A stretch of DNA of 64,000 bases from Bordetella sp. LUAb4 (lineage in GTDB: Bacteria; Pseudomonadota; Gammaproteobacteria; Burkholderiales; Burkholderiaceae_B). The first letter of the stretch is position 1. Every line of letters begins with the position of its first letter. A program made the translations under genes and the position numbers. Below the pieces are notes generated by a model. The model searched no databases. It was given only the letters and a program-made list of their open reading frames with translations, and had not been told where the DNA came from. Below, piece by piece: positions 44,761 to 54,379 of this stretch. The stretch covers positions 186,001 to 250,000 of the forward strand of contig NZ_JAHPZX010000003.1 in NCBI RefSeq assembly GCF_021325795.1, written 5' to 3'.

Positions 44761-46070
44761 GGTTTGTCGAGCCGGTATTCGGCGCTGCCGGCGTGCGCCT
44801 GCAGGCCTTCGCCGTAGGCCAGTTCGGCGGCGATGCGGCCCAGCGTCTGGGCGCCCTCGCGCGAAACCTGGATCAGGCTGGAACGTTTCTGGAAATCATA
44901 GACCCCCAGCGGCGACGAAAAACGCGCGGTGCGCGAGGTCGGCAGCACGTGATTGGGCCCGGCGCAGTAGTCGCCCAGTGATTCGGAGCTGTAGCGGCCC
45001 ATGAAGATGGCGCCGGCGTGGCGGATGCGGTCGGCCCACTGCTGCGGGTCGACCGTGGAGATTTCCAAGTGCTCGGGCGCGATGTCGTTGGCGATGGCGC
45101 AGGCTTCTTCCAGGTCGCGCACCAGGATCAGGGCACCCCGGTTGGCCAGGCTGGTGCGCAGGATATCGGCGCGCGGCATGGTCGGCAGCAGGCGCTCGAT
45201 GGCGGCGGCCACCTGGTCCAGATAGGCGGCGTCCGGACAGAGCAGGATGGCTTGCGCCAGCTCGTCGTGCTCGGCCTGCGAGAACAGGTCCATGGCGATC
45301 CAGTCCGCCGGCGTCTGGCCGTCGCAGATGATGAGGATTTCGCTGGGACCGGCGATCATGTCGATGCCCACGGTGCCGTAGACACGGCGTTTCGCCGCTG
45401 CCACATAGGCGTTGCCGGGGCCGACGATCTTGTCGACTTGCGGGATGATGGCCGTGCCATAGGCCAGCGCGCCCACCGCCTGGGCGCCGCCGATGGCGTA
45501 GGCGCGGTCGACGCCGGCGATGGCGGCGGCGGCCAGCACCATGGGATTGCGCACGCCGTCCGGCGTCGGCGTCACCATGATCAGCTCCGGCACGCCGGCG
45601 ACCTTGGCGGGAATCGCGTTCATCAGCACCGACGACGGATACGCCGCCTTGCCGCCCGGCACATACAGGCCGACGCGGTCCAACGGGGTGATCTTCTGGC
45701 CCAGCACGGTGCCGTCGGCTTCGGTGTAGGTCCAGGTTTCGCTACGCTGGCGCTCGTGGTAAGCGCGCACGCGGGCGGCGGCGGCTTCCAGGGCTTCGCG
45801 CTGGGCGGCGGGCAGCGATGCCAGGGCGGCGTGCCAGCTGTCCTTGGGAATTTCCAGGGCGGCGACGCTGTCGGCCGGCACGCGGTCGAAGCGGCGCGTG
45901 TATTCCAGCAGGGCGTCGTCACCGCGCGTGCGCACGGCATGCAGGATGTCGGCCGCGCTGCGGTCTATGGATTCGTCTTCCGAGGCTTCGAAAGCGAGCA
46001 GTTGGCGCAGGGCGGAGGCGAAGCCCGGATCGCGGGCGTCGAGGCGGTTGATCAGTGCCATGGTGTTCAT
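44757..46070 (-). CDS. hisD: histidinol dehydrogenase
   Basis: 437 residues, zinc-dependent NAD enzyme for the last two steps. Motifs [37 protein letters not shown] and [13 protein letters not shown] are intact. A gap of 3 bp separates it from hisG. Start ATG at MNTMALI, or three codons later. Confidence 0.97.
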   Translation of the reverse strand: MNTMALINRLDARDPGFASALRQLLAFEASEDESIDRSAADILHAVRTRGDDALLEYTRRFDRVPADSVAALEIPKDSWHAALASLPAAQREALEAAAARVRAYHERQRSETWTYTEADGTVLGQKITPLDRVGLYVPGGKAAYPSSVLMNAIPAKVAGVPELIMVTPTPDGVRNPMVLAAAAIAGVDRAYAIGGAQAVGALAYGTAIIPQVDKIVGPGNAYVAAAKRRVYGTVGIDMIAGPSEILIICDGQTPADWIAMDLFSQAEHDELAQAILLCPDAAYLDQVAAAIERLLPTMPRADILRTSLANRGALILVRDLEEACAIANDIAPEHLEISTVDPQQWADRIRHAGAIFMGRYSSESLGDYCAGPNHVLPTSRTARFSSPLGVYDFQKRSSLIQVSREGAQTLGRIAAELAYGEGLQAHAGSAEYRLDKP

Positions 46071-46073
46071 CCT

Positions 46074-46769
46074 TTAGCTCACGACAGGCGTGGCGCTGGC
46101 CTTCTGGAAGGCGTCGAGCAGCGGCTGCAGGCGGTCGCCCCGCGTTTTCAGCGCGGCCTGGTTGACCACCAGGCGCGAGGAGATATGCATGATGTCCTCC
46201 ACCGCGACCAGGTTGTTGGCGCGCAGCGTGCCGCCCGAGGACACCAGGTCGACGATGGCGTCGGCCAGGCCCACCAAGGGCGCCAGCTCCATCGAGCCAT
46301 ACAGCTTGATCAAGTCCACGTGCATGCCTTTGGCGGCGAAGTGTTCGCGTGCCGCTGTCACGTACTTGGTGGCCACGCGCAGGCGCGCGCCCTGGTGGAC
46401 GGCTTTCTCGTAATCGAAACCGGTGGGCACGGCCACGCACAGGCGGCATTTGGCGATGTTCAGGTCGATGGGCTGGTACAGGCCGCCCGGATGCTCGGCG
46501 GCATGTTCGATCAGCACATCCTTGCCGGCGATGCCCAGGTCGGCCGCGCCGTATTGGACATAGGTCGGCACGTCGGAGGCGCGCACGATGATCAGGCGCA
46601 GGCCGGGATCGCTGGTCGGGATGATCAGCTTGCGGGAATTTTCGGGATTCTCCGTGACCTCGACGCCGGCCGCGGCCAACAGCGGCAGGGTTTCCTCGAA
46701 AATGCGGCCTTTGGAAAGGGCCAGCGTCAGCGGCGCATCCTGGCGGCCGTTCTGGGAGATGGAGCTCAT
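46074..46769 (-). CDS. hisG: ATP phosphoribosyltransferase, short form
   Basis: 231 residues, short HisG type lacking the C-terminal ACT-like regulatory domain; such forms need HisZ for activity and feedback control. Core motifs [28 protein letters not shown] and [15 protein letters not shown] present. hisZ is not in the window. First gene of the his run. Confidence 0.96.
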   Translation of the reverse strand: MSSISQNGRQDAPLTLALSKGRIFEETLPLLAAAGVEVTENPENSRKLIIPTSDPGLRLIIVRASDVPTYVQYGAADLGIAGKDVLIEHAAEHPGGLYQPIDLNIAKCRLCVAVPTGFDYEKAVHQGARLRVATKYVTAAREHFAAKGMHVDLIKLYGSMELAPLVGLADAIVDLVSSGGTLRANNLVAVEDIMHISSRLVVNQAALKTRGDRLQPLLDAFQKASATPVVS

Positions 46770-46839
46770 GCGGTTTCCTTGCCGTATCGAGTCTTTATTG
46801 GGGGCAACGCGCCAGGATACAAGCGGCGCGGCGCGCGCA

Positions 46840-47082
46840 TCAGCGCCCGGCTTCGTATTCCGTCGGGGTCAAGGTGCGCATGGACAGGGCGTGGATTTCC
46901 GCCTTCATGCGGTCGCCCAGGGCGGCGTACACGAGCTGATGGCGGGCGATGGGCCGTTTGCCTTCGAAAGCCGTGCTGACGATGACGGCGTCGAAATGCG
47001 AGCCGTCGCCCTGCACGTCGATGTGCTCACAGGACAGGCCGTCGAGTATGTATTGTCGGACTTGTTCGGGAGTGGGAAGCAT
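46840..47082 (-). CDS. BolA-family protein (IbaG/YrbA-like)
   Basis: 80 residues, alpha-beta BolA fold. The family pattern [34 protein letters not shown] is intact, with the His that takes part in iron-sulfur binding with Grx4-type glutaredoxins. It sits between an ABC exporter pair and hisG; in many relatives murA follows bolA, but here hisG does. Confidence 0.92.
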   Translation of the reverse strand: MLPTPEQVRQYILDGLSCEHIDVQGDGSHFDAVIVSTAFEGKRPIARHQLVYAALGDRMKAEIHALSMRTLTPTEYEAGR

Positions 47083-47087
47083 GGTCG

Positions 47088-47900
47088 TCAATTCCGGAGT
47101 TTGTAGCCGCTGGCCAGCAGGCGTATCGCATAACCGGCCAGTGCCAGGAACACCACGCCCACCACCGCCAGGCTGCGCCAGGGCGACACGTCGGAAACCG
47201 AGAAGAAGCCGTAGCGGAAGCCGTCGATGGTGTAGAACAGCGGGTTCCAATGCGATACGCCTTGCCAGAAAGCCGGCAGCGTATGGATGGAGTAGAACAC
47301 GCCGGACAGGAAGGTCGCCGGCATGATGAGGAAGTTTTGGAACGCCGCCAGCTGGTCGAATTTCTCCGAGTACAGGCCGGCCACCAGGCCCAGGCTGCCC
47401 ATGATGCCGCAGGCCAGCACGGCGAATACCAGCACCCACAGCGGGTGGGCGGGATGCAGCGGGGTGAAGAACAGCGCCACCACCCACACGCACAGGCCCA
47501 CCGCCAGGCCGCGCACGATGGCGGCCAGCACGTAGGCCCCGAACAGGTCCCGGTAGGACAGCGGCGGCAGCAGGATGAACACCAGATTGCCCGTGATGCG
47601 GCTCTGGATCAGGGACGACGAGGGATTGGCGAAGGCATTCTGCAGCATGCTCATCATCATCAGGCCCGGGATCAGGAAGGACGTGTAGGCCACGGTGCCG
47701 TACACCTGGACCTTGTCCTGCAGGACCTGCGCGAAGACCACCAGATACAGCAGAGCGGTAATGACCGGCGCGGCGATGGTCTGGAAGCTGACCTTCCAGA
47801 AGCGCAGCAGCTCCTTGCGCAGGAGCGTGGGAAAGCCGGAGCCTGCGTTCAGGTCGGGCGCCACCAGGGGCAGCGCGCGCGGTTCGATGGGCGGCGTCAC
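47088..47900 (-). CDS. ABC-2 type transporter permease (YadH-like)
   Basis: 270 residues, six hydrophobic spans (APVITALLYLVVFAQVL, LIPGLMMMSMLQNAF, YVLAAIVRGLAVGLCVWVVAL, LVFAVLACGIMGSLGLVAGL, ...), with the LIMPATFLSGVFYSI motif of the ABC-2 family. A GTG start overlaps the ATPase stop (GTGA). Partner of the ATPase encoded next. Substrate unknown. Confidence 0.9.
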   Translation of the reverse strand: MTPPIEPRALPLVAPDLNAGSGFPTLLRKELLRFWKVSFQTIAAPVITALLYLVVFAQVLQDKVQVYGTVAYTSFLIPGLMMMSMLQNAFANPSSSLIQSRITGNLVFILLPPLSYRDLFGAYVLAAIVRGLAVGLCVWVVALFFTPLHPAHPLWVLVFAVLACGIMGSLGLVAGLYSEKFDQLAAFQNFLIMPATFLSGVFYSIHTLPAFWQGVSHWNPLFYTIDGFRYGFFSVSDVSPWRSLAVVGVVFLALAGYAIRLLASGYKLRN

Positions 47901-48706
47901 GACAGCACCTCCGTCAGGCGCGTTTCCTCGTCCTGTTGATCCTCGCCGTGCATGATGCGCACGAAGGCGTCTTCCAGGTCGACGCCGCCGACGCGGGCCA
48001 GCAGCGCCTGGGTGGTGTCCAGCGCAACGATGCGGCCGCCCTTGAGCATGGCGATGCGGTTGCACAGCGCTTCCGCTTCTTCCAGGTAATGCGTGGTCAG
48101 CATGATGGTGTGGCCGGCCTTGTTCAGGCGCACGATGAATTCCCATAGCGTGCGGCGCAGATCGACATCCACGCCCGCGGTGGGCTCGTCCAGCACGATG
48201 ACCGGCGGCCGATGCACCAGCGCCTGGGCGACCAGCACACGCCGTTTCATGCCGCCCGAGAGCGCGCGCATATTGCTGTCGGCCTTGTCGGCCAGCCCCA
48301 GGTTGAAGAGGATTTCGTCGATCCAGTCGTCATTGCGGCGCAGGCCGAAATAGCCGGACTGGATGCGCAGGGTTTCGCGCACGGTGAAGAAAGGGTCGTA
48401 GACCAGTTCCTGCGGCACCACGCCGAGCGAGCGGCGGGCAATGCGATAGTCATCGATGACATCGTGGCCACAGATGCTGGCGCGGCCGCTGCTGGCGCGG
48501 GCCAGGCCGGCCAGGATGGAAATCATGGTGGTCTTGCCGGCCCCATTGGGACCAAGCAGCCCGAAGAACTCACCGTGCTCGATGTTCAGGCTGACGTTGC
48601 GCAGGGCCTGGAAACCAGGTTTGGCGGGTTTACCCAGCCATTTCTTCCACCCGGGATTGCGCGGGGTGTAGATTTTCGAGACGTTTTCGAGACAAACGGC
48701 GGACAT
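47897..48706 (-). CDS. ABC transporter ATP-binding protein (YadG-like)
   Basis: 269 residues. Walker A GPNGAGKTT, signature LSGGMKRRVLVAQAL, Walker B VIVLDEPTAGVD, and THYLEEAE switch, of the ABC-2/DRR class. It has a characteristic insertion near the N-terminus (PRNPGWKKWLGKPAKPG) seen in YadG-type exporters. It forms an exporter with the permease gene that overlaps its end; role in envelope maintenance is inferred from neighbours. Confidence 0.92.
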   Translation of the reverse strand: MSAVCLENVSKIYTPRNPGWKKWLGKPAKPGFQALRNVSLNIEHGEFFGLLGPNGAGKTTMISILAGLARASSGRASICGHDVIDDYRIARRSLGVVPQELVYDPFFTVRETLRIQSGYFGLRRNDDWIDEILFNLGLADKADSNMRALSGGMKRRVLVAQALVHRPPVIVLDEPTAGVDVDLRRTLWEFIVRLNKAGHTIMLTTHYLEEAEALCNRIAMLKGGRIVALDTTQALLARVGGVDLEDAFVRIMHGEDQQDEETRLTEVLS

Positions 48707-48830
48707 GGGACGGCGAAGAGCCCGTAAAAGAGCGAATCCCGCATTATACGGTCGCCGCTGACGGGGAAGCCCGGGCGGGGCGCGGGGTTATCGCGCGGGC
48801 CGCCGGGCAGGCACCGCTCATTTGCCGGAT

Positions 48831-49460
48831 TTACTGATTGCGCTGGTTCAGCGCCTTGATCAGGCCATCGATGCCGTTCTGGTTGATCTGCTGGGCGAAC
48901 TGGTTGCGGTAGTTCTGGATCAGCCAGATGTTTTCCACATTCAGGTCATAGATCTTCCAGCCGGAACTGGTCTTTTCCAGGCGGTAGTCGACGCTGGTGT
49001 TCTGGCCGTTGGACTGGCTGATCTGGGTGCGGACCACCAGATCGTCGGCCTTGGCGTCGCCACGGAAGGGCAGCGTCTTGGAGACGGTCTGGTTGTCCAC
49101 GCGGGTCAGGGCGCCGGCATAGGTACGGACCAGCGTGCCGCGGAAGGCTTCCGCCAGTTCCTTCTGCTGGGCCGGCGTGGCCTGGCGCCAGTAACGGCCC
49201 GCGCTCAGGCGGGTGGTTTTCTCGAAGTCGACATAAGGCAGGATGTGCTGCATCACCACCTGGTTGACGCGGGCGACATCGCCGGCTTGCGCGCCACCAC
49301 CGGCCTTCAGGGCGGCCAGGGCTTCATCGGCAACCTGCTGAACGAATTTGTCCGGCGCGCCAGTGGCGTCCGGCGCCGCGTGCGCCGCTTGGGCGGCACC
49401 CAGGCCGAGCAGACCCACCAGGGCCAGGCGTTGCAACAGGGAAATAGCGGGGAACCGCAT
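48831..49460 (-). CDS. mlaC: phospholipid transport periplasmic protein MlaC
   Basis: Soluble shuttle of the Mla pathway, 209 residues with signal peptide RLALVGLLGLGAAQAAHA. Family motifs LPYVDFEKTTRLSAGRYWRQA and the WLIQNYRNQFAQQI C-terminal segment are clear. It carries phospholipid between the MlaA-porin site at the outer membrane and MlaFED in the inner membrane. It is the last gene of the mla run; only 124 bp follow before the ABC exporter and no mlaB is there. Confidence 0.95.
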   Translation of the reverse strand: MRFPAISLLQRLALVGLLGLGAAQAAHAAPDATGAPDKFVQQVADEALAALKAGGGAQAGDVARVNQVVMQHILPYVDFEKTTRLSAGRYWRQATPAQQKELAEAFRGTLVRTYAGALTRVDNQTVSKTLPFRGDAKADDLVVRTQISQSNGQNTSVDYRLEKTSSGWKIYDLNVENIWLIQNYRNQFAQQINQNGIDGLIKALNQRNQ

Positions 49461-49520
49461 GGAAACTCCTTACAGATACGGAAAGCGGCGGCACACCGGC
49501 AAACGGCGTGCCGCGCGAAT

Positions 49521-50399
49521 TTAGCGCTTGGCCGGCGCGACCGTGCCCGACTGATTGGCGCCGGGCGCCGGGACCGTGGCGGGCGTCGTATTGGGCACAG
49601 TCTTGGGCACAGTCGTGGACGATGCCGGCGTCGTGGACTTGGCGTCCGGGGCGTCGTCGTCGCTGTAGTCGGGCAGGTTGTCCTGACCCCTCTGGCCCAA
49701 CACCATGGCGTTGCGGCGTTGCAGATACGCATCACGCACGAAGCTGTAGGGATCCAGGGCGATACGGTCGACGGTGTCGGTGGCATCCAGCAGGCTGGCG
49801 CGGCGGTCGATGATTTCCAGGCCATACAGCGAGTTGCGCACCCGCACGTTCTCGATGGCGCCCACGCTGGTGTAGGTATTGCCGAAGAAATCGCCGGTCA
49901 GGCCCACCCCGTCACGCACCGAGCTGGGGCCCCAGAACGGCAGCACCAGGTAGGGACCCTGGCCGAAGCCCCAGACGCCCAGGGTGGTACCGAAGTCGTT
50001 GGGGATGCGCGGCTGGCCGTTGGCCGTGGCGACGTCGATACATCCGCCCACGCCCAGCGTGGTGTTGAACAGGAAGCGGCCCACCGTGTTGATGGCATCC
50101 AGGCCGCGCCCCTGCAACATGCTGTTGGCGGCGGCCCACACGTCGGCGATGTTGTTGAACATATTGTGTACGCAGGTGCGCACCGGCTGCGGCGTGACGT
50201 AGGTGTAGCCCACCGAGATCGGGCGCAGGAAGTTGCGGTCCACCGTGTCATTGAACGAATACACGCCCCGGTTGAAGCCTTCCCACGGGTCGCGCGGGTC
50301 GGGTTGCTGCACGGACGCGCAGCCTGCCAGGGTCAGTCCGGCCGCGGCCAAGGAGGCGACGCGCAAAAGACCGGTCCAGTAGAAAGAGGGGCTGTTCAT
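49521..50399 (-). CDS. mlaA: outer-membrane lipoprotein MlaA (VacJ)
   Basis: 292 residues. Lipoprotein signal with lipobox LAGC (Cys near residue 27), then the VacJ domain (DPWEGFNRGVYSFNDTVDRN ... FGTTLGVWGFGQGPYLVLPFWGPSSVRDGVGL). The last 50 residues are a Thr/Pro/Ala-rich tail (STTPASSTTVPKTVPNTTPA). Start at MNSPSFYW; the frame is open further upstream but that part lies before the promoterless gap. It is placed between mlaD and mlaC, as in other betaproteobacteria. Confidence 0.95.
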   Translation of the reverse strand: MNSPSFYWTGLLRVASLAAAGLTLAGCASVQQPDPRDPWEGFNRGVYSFNDTVDRNFLRPISVGYTYVTPQPVRTCVHNMFNNIADVWAAANSMLQGRGLDAINTVGRFLFNTTLGVGGCIDVATANGQPRIPNDFGTTLGVWGFGQGPYLVLPFWGPSSVRDGVGLTGDFFGNTYTSVGAIENVRVRNSLYGLEIIDRRASLLDATDTVDRIALDPYSFVRDAYLQRRNAMVLGQRGQDNLPDYSDDDAPDAKSTTPASSTTVPKTVPNTTPATVPAPGANQSGTVAPAKR

Positions 50400-50472
50400 A
50401 TTGTTTCTTGTATCTATCAGGCTTCTCGGAGGAGACATCCGCGTCCAAGGACGCCGGGCGTCACGGAAGTAC

Positions 50473-50967
50473 TCAATGCTTGGGGGCCGCGTCCCCGGCC
50501 GGCGCGGAACCCTGCTTTTCGGCCGATCCATAGAGGAACTGGCTGATCAGGTTTTCCAAAACGACGGCGCTTTGTGTATAGCGGATTTTTCCGCCATCGG
50601 CAAAATTATCTTCTTCGGTGCCGGCGGTGACACCGACATATTGCTCGCCCAGTAGTCCCGACGTCAGGATGGCGACCGACGAGTCCTTGGGAAATTGGTA
50701 GCGGGTGTCCAGTTGCAGCGTGACGACGGCCTGGAAGGTCTTGTCGTCGAAGCCGATCTTGGCGACGCGGCCGACCACCACGCCCGCGCTCTTGACCGCC
50801 GCCCTTTCCTTCAGGCCGCCGATATTGTCGAAATTGGCGCTGACGCTGTAGGTCGGCGCAAAGGAGAAGGTGCTGAGGTTGCCGGCGCGCAGGGCCAGGA
50901 ACACCAGGGCGGCGGCTCCCAGCAGCACGAACAGGCCTACCCAGAAATCGGTTTTTTCGCGTGACAT
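50473..50967 (-). CDS. mlaD: phospholipid ABC transporter substrate-binding MlaD
   Basis: MCE-domain protein, 164 residues. One N-terminal span (FWVGLFVLLGAAALVFLAL), the MCE fold (SAGVVVGRVAKIGFDD ... LLGEQYVGVTAG) and a C-terminal segment with NLISQFLYG. It forms a hexameric ring on MlaE that receives phospholipid. Gap of 90 bp to mlaE. Confidence 0.95.
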   Translation of the reverse strand: MSREKTDFWVGLFVLLGAAALVFLALRAGNLSTFSFAPTYSVSANFDNIGGLKERAAVKSAGVVVGRVAKIGFDDKTFQAVVTLQLDTRYQFPKDSSVAILTSGLLGEQYVGVTAGTEEDNFADGGKIRYTQSAVVLENLISQFLYGSAEKQGSAPAGDAAPKH

Positions 50968-51057
50968 ATATATCCGTCAGGTATGCGTATCAGTAACAGC
51001 AGGATTGAATCTTGTATTGCGTGCTTGGGCGTGGCGCGCCCGGGTCAAGTGCCGACA

Positions 51058-51861
51058 TCAGTTGCCGAACATCAGTGCAGTCAGCAGGAAGTCCAGCGCC
51101 AGCACGGCCAGCGAACCCACCACCACCGTGCGGGTCGTGGCACGCGCCACGCCTTCCGGTGTCGGCCTGGCCTGCCAGCCTTCATAAAGCGCCACCAACG
51201 TGACCGTGATGCCGAACACCACGCTCTTGACCACGCCGTTGGCGACGTCGGACCAGACGTCCACGCCCCCTTGCATCTGCGACCAGAATGCGCCGGCATC
51301 GACGCCGATCAGCACCACGCCGACGACCCAGCCGCCCATGATGCCCACCATGGAAAACACCGCGGCCAGCACCGGCATGGCGATGATGCCGCCCCACAGG
51401 CGCGGCACCAGCACCCGGCGCATGGGGTCCACCGCCATCACTTCCATGGCTGACAACTGCTCGCCGGCCTTCATCAGGCCGATTTCCGCCGTCAGCGAGG
51501 TGCCCGCGCGGCCGGCAAACAACAGGGCCGTTACCACCGGGCCCAGTTCGCGCACCAGTGACAGGGCCACCAGCAGGCCCAGCGATTCCTCGGAGCCGTA
51601 GCGGCGCAAGGTGTAATAACCCTGCAGGCCCAGCACGAAGCCGACAAACATGCCGGACACGGCGATGATCAGCAGCGAATAGTTGCCGATGAAATGGATC
51701 TGCTGCGACACCAGGCGAGGCCGGCGCAGGGCACTGCCGCTACGTCCCAGCAGCGCCAGGAAGAAACGGGTGAAAAAGCCCAGGCCGCCGATGGTGCCGC
51801 GCACCCCGCCGCCCAGGCGGGAAATCAGCCCCGGGCGATGCGTCTTGCTGCTGTCGGTCAT
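51058..51861 (-). CDS. mlaE: phospholipid ABC transporter permease MlaE
   Basis: 267 residues, five to six spans, of the MlaE family: [56 protein letters not shown] and the C-terminal [14 protein letters not shown] are conserved. Start overlaps the mlaF stop by ATGA. N-terminal [16 protein letters not shown] is an amphipathic interface segment. Confidence 0.95.
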   Translation of the reverse strand: MTDSSKTHRPGLISRLGGGVRGTIGGLGFFTRFFLALLGRSGSALRRPRLVSQQIHFIGNYSLLIIAVSGMFVGFVLGLQGYYTLRRYGSEESLGLLVALSLVRELGPVVTALLFAGRAGTSLTAEIGLMKAGEQLSAMEVMAVDPMRRVLVPRLWGGIIAMPVLAAVFSMVGIMGGWVVGVVLIGVDAGAFWSQMQGGVDVWSDVANGVVKSVVFGITVTLVALYEGWQARPTPEGVARATTRTVVVGSLAVLALDFLLTALMFGN

Positions 51862-52694
51862 GGCTTGGTCCCCTCCTGGCGCGCCAACCAGCGCGCGAAG
51901 GCCGGGGTTTCGGGATAGTGGAAGGCCACGGGGCCGTCCGGTGCGCCGTCCAGGAACTGGCGCACGTAGGGATCCTGCGAGGCATTCAGTTGCTGGGGCG
52001 TGCCGGCGGCTGCCTGGCGGCCCTGGCCGACCAAATACACCTGGTCAGCGATGGAGAAGGATTCCTGGACGTCGTGGGTGATCAGCACCGAGGCGCACTT
52101 CAGGCGATCGGCCAGGTCACGGATGAGGCGTGCGGTAATGCCCATGGAAATGGGATCAAGGCCGGCGAACGGCTCGTCGTAAAGAATCAGTTCGGGTTCC
52201 AGGACGACGGCGCGCGCCAGGGCGACGCGGCGTGCCATGCCGCCGGAGATTTCCGCGACCTTGAGATGCGCCGCCGCCCGCAAGCCCACGGCCTGCAGCT
52301 TGTCGAGCACGCGGCTGACGATTTCGGCTTCGTCCAGGCGGGTGTGCTCGCGCAGCGGAAAGGCGACGTTTTCAAAGACGTTGAGATCGGTGAACAGCGC
52401 GCCTTGCTGGAACAGCACGCCCATGCGCTTGCGCAGGGTCTGCAGCTGAGCAGGCGTGGCCTGGGCAATGTTCTGGCCGAAGGCGCGCACCGTGCCGGAC
52501 CGCGCGATCAGCTGGCCCGTGGCCGCGCGCAGCATGGTGGTCTTGCCCGAGCCCGAGCCGCCCATGACGGCCACGACCTGGCCGGGCGCCACCGTCAAGG
52601 TGATGCCGCTGAGGACGGTGAATTCGCCGTATCCCAGGGAAACGTCGTCGAATTGCAGCGCAGCGTCGGATTGGGTTGCTGGAACGTCGTGCAT
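51858..52694 (-). CDS. mlaF: phospholipid ABC transporter ATP-binding MlaF
   Basis: 278 residues. Walker [10 protein letters not shown], signature [14 protein letters not shown], Walker [13 protein letters not shown], and THDVQESF switch. The ATG (MHDVPATQ) is chosen over a TTG 15 bp upstream. It starts the mlaFEDAC run; no obvious promoter was found within 150 bp, but the gap upstream carries a palindrome. Confidence 0.95.
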   Translation of the reverse strand: MHDVPATQSDAALQFDDVSLGYGEFTVLSGITLTVAPGQVVAVMGGSGSGKTTMLRAATGQLIARSGTVRAFGQNIAQATPAQLQTLRKRMGVLFQQGALFTDLNVFENVAFPLREHTRLDEAEIVSRVLDKLQAVGLRAAAHLKVAEISGGMARRVALARAVVLEPELILYDEPFAGLDPISMGITARLIRDLADRLKCASVLITHDVQESFSIADQVYLVGQGRQAAAGTPQQLNASQDPYVRQFLDGAPDGPVAFHYPETPAFARWLARQEGTKP

Positions 52695-52886
52695 AAAAGG
52701 GGAAGGCAATGGACGGAGTCATTCCGTCCCCCGAAATCTGGACCGCACATTGTATAGCCTGAGCATCAGGGCTGCTCCGAGACACGTCTGAGAGGCCGTT
52801 GGGCACCATGACATTGGGCAGCGCTGCGGTGGCGGGAAGCGCAAGCCGAGTAAACCCAGGAACGGTCGGCCAATATCGGCTATTTG

Positions 52887-52901
52887 CACAGAAATTCTGT
52901 G
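52887..52901. promoter_or_regulatory. palindrome in the mlaF/chromate-transporter intergenic region
   Basis: CACAGAA-a-TTCTGTG, a perfect 7-bp inverted repeat around one base, inside an AT-richer stretch of the 353-bp gap (52695-53047). It sits 186 bp from the mlaF start. No gene is visible in the gap. It could be an operator for mlaF; neither neighbour has a known matching regulator. Confidence 0.4.
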
Positions 52902-53047
52902 ATATTTCGCGAATTTGGTTGAGCGGCCGCTACCGATGTGGGGCTGCATCGCAACGTCAAAGCCATCATTGGATGGCTGTTTTCGGTGGACTTGACGGGA
53001 GATGCGAGGAGAAAAACCGGTGTAGCCGAACAATGGACACCGTGTTG

Positions 53048-53575
53048 TCAGCGCAGCACCACGCAAAATACCAAGGCGCCGGCACCCATCAACAGGAAAG
53101 GACTGACCCGGGTATAGATCAGCATCAATGTCGCTACCGTCGCCACGCCCCAAGCCCACGGGCCGCCCTCGGCAGCCCGCAGGATGGTGCAGGAAGCAGC
53201 CAGGATCATGGCGGCGGCGACGGGCGCCAAGCCGCGTTCGATGGCTTGCGTCCATAGCATGTGCTTGTAGCGCGCCCAGACGCGCGCCAGCGCGTAGACC
53301 AGCAGGCTGCTTGGCACGAAGATGGCGAAGGACGCCACCAGCGCGCCCAAGACGCCGGCAACCTGCCAGCCCACCAGCGTCACCAGTATCGACCCTGGTC
53401 CAGGGGTCACGCGGGAGAGCGCGAACAGGTCGAGAAACTGGGTGTCGTTCATCCACCCATAAACGTTGACGGCCTGGCGGTGTATGTCGGCCACCACGCT
53501 CTGGCCCCCGCCGACCGTCAGGAAAGACAGCGGCGTGAACACCCCGAACAGGTCGAGCAGATGAGCAGAAGTCAT
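53048..53575 (-). CDS. chromate transporter, C-terminal half (ChrA family)
   Basis: 175 residues, CHR domain, about six spans. FLTVGGGQSVVADIHRQAV and SRVTPGPGSILVTLVGW match the second half of ChrA. Start overlaps the stop of the other half by ATGA, so the two CHR halves are made from separate, coupled genes and probably form a heterodimer. Exports chromate or sulfate-like anions; substrate inferred from family. Confidence 0.9.
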   Translation of the reverse strand: MTSAHLLDLFGVFTPLSFLTVGGGQSVVADIHRQAVNVYGWMNDTQFLDLFALSRVTPGPGSILVTLVGWQVAGVLGALVASFAIFVPSSLLVYALARVWARYKHMLWTQAIERGLAPVAAAMILAASCTILRAAEGGPWAWGVATVATLMLIYTRVSPFLLMGAGALVFCVVLR

Positions 53576-54285
53576 AAGCGTGTTTCCGCCTCCACGTCCG
53601 CGGCATCCGCGGGCGCGGTAGCACCAGCAGCACCAGCAGCACCAGCAGCACCAACGCCAGCACCGGAATCCACCCGCGCCTGCGCTGAAGCCTGCGCTTC
53701 ACGGCGCAGGCGCAGCCAGGCCAGCAGGATGGACAGGGGCGCCATGGCGCCGACCACCCACAGCAAGGGCCATTGCGCCAGGAAAATGCCGCCGAAGGTG
53801 ATCACCATGATGACGATGGGAGCGGCGCCGACGGCAGCCCGATAGGCTGCCCTTATGCCCATCTGCAGCGACAGGCCCACGGCGGCCGCCGCCACGCCCG
53901 CCAGCACCCGATGCGCCATGGGCGCGTGCGCGATCTCGCCGAACGCGGCCGCCACCACGATGGCCACCAGCATCGCCGGCACCACCATGCCCAGTGCACC
54001 CACCAGCGCGCCGCGGCTGCCGCGCAACTGGTAGCCGATCCAGATGGCCAGGTTCACCACATTGACGCCGGGAAACGCCTGCGCCAGGGACAGGCCGCTA
54101 AGGAACTGGTCCTCCGACAGCCAGCGCCGCCGCTGGACGAATTCGCGCAGCATCCAGCCGCTGAGACCGCCACCGAAGCTGGTCAGGCTGATCTTGCTGA
54201 AGGCGGCGAAGATCTGGCCCAGGGTGGGTGGCGCGCCGAATTCCATGGGTGGCTGCGAGGCAGTGGTGGAGACGGGGGATCGCAC
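53572..54285 (-). CDS. chromate transporter, N-terminal half (ChrA family)
   Basis: 237 residues. CHR domain with the SLTSFGGGLSGWMLREFVQRRRW and SLAQAFPGVNVVNLAIWIGYQLRG motifs. The start is a GTG; an ATG 13 codons later (MEFGAPPTL) is the alternative and no SD decides. The C-terminus carries GAAGAAGAAGAT encoded by a 9-bp tandem repeat, then an acidic end. It overlaps the second half by 4 bp. Confidence 0.88.
   Translation of the reverse strand: MRSPVSTTASQPPMEFGAPPTLGQIFAAFSKISLTSFGGGLSGWMLREFVQRRRWLSEDQFLSGLSLAQAFPGVNVVNLAIWIGYQLRGSRGALVGALGMVVPAMLVAIVVAAAFGEIAHAPMAHRVLAGVAAAAVGLSLQMGIRAAYRAAVGAAPIVIMVITFGGIFLAQWPLLWVVGAMAPLSILLAWLRLRREAQASAQARVDSGAGVGAAGAAGAAGATAPADAADVEAETRL
53620..53655 (-). 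repeat. 9-bp tandem repeat in the chromate-transporter gene
   Basis: Four 9-bp units (AGCACCAGC read on the plus strand; the last ends in aac) encode the Gly-Ala-Ala repeat near the C-terminus of the N-terminal half. The period keeps the frame. Confidence 0.8.
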
Positions 54286-54379
54286 GGGGGCACCCGGTGT
54301 AAGGGATGAGGGCCGGCCCGGCTGGCCAGCGTCTAGACAGGCGCTGATCTTACCTAAGTACAGTTGTCGAAAGACTTAA

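Noticed and set aside
45018-46979. A 653-codon plus-strand frame opposite hisD and hisG
   Set aside because: Antisense to well-supported his genes; composition is that of a third-codon-position shadow.
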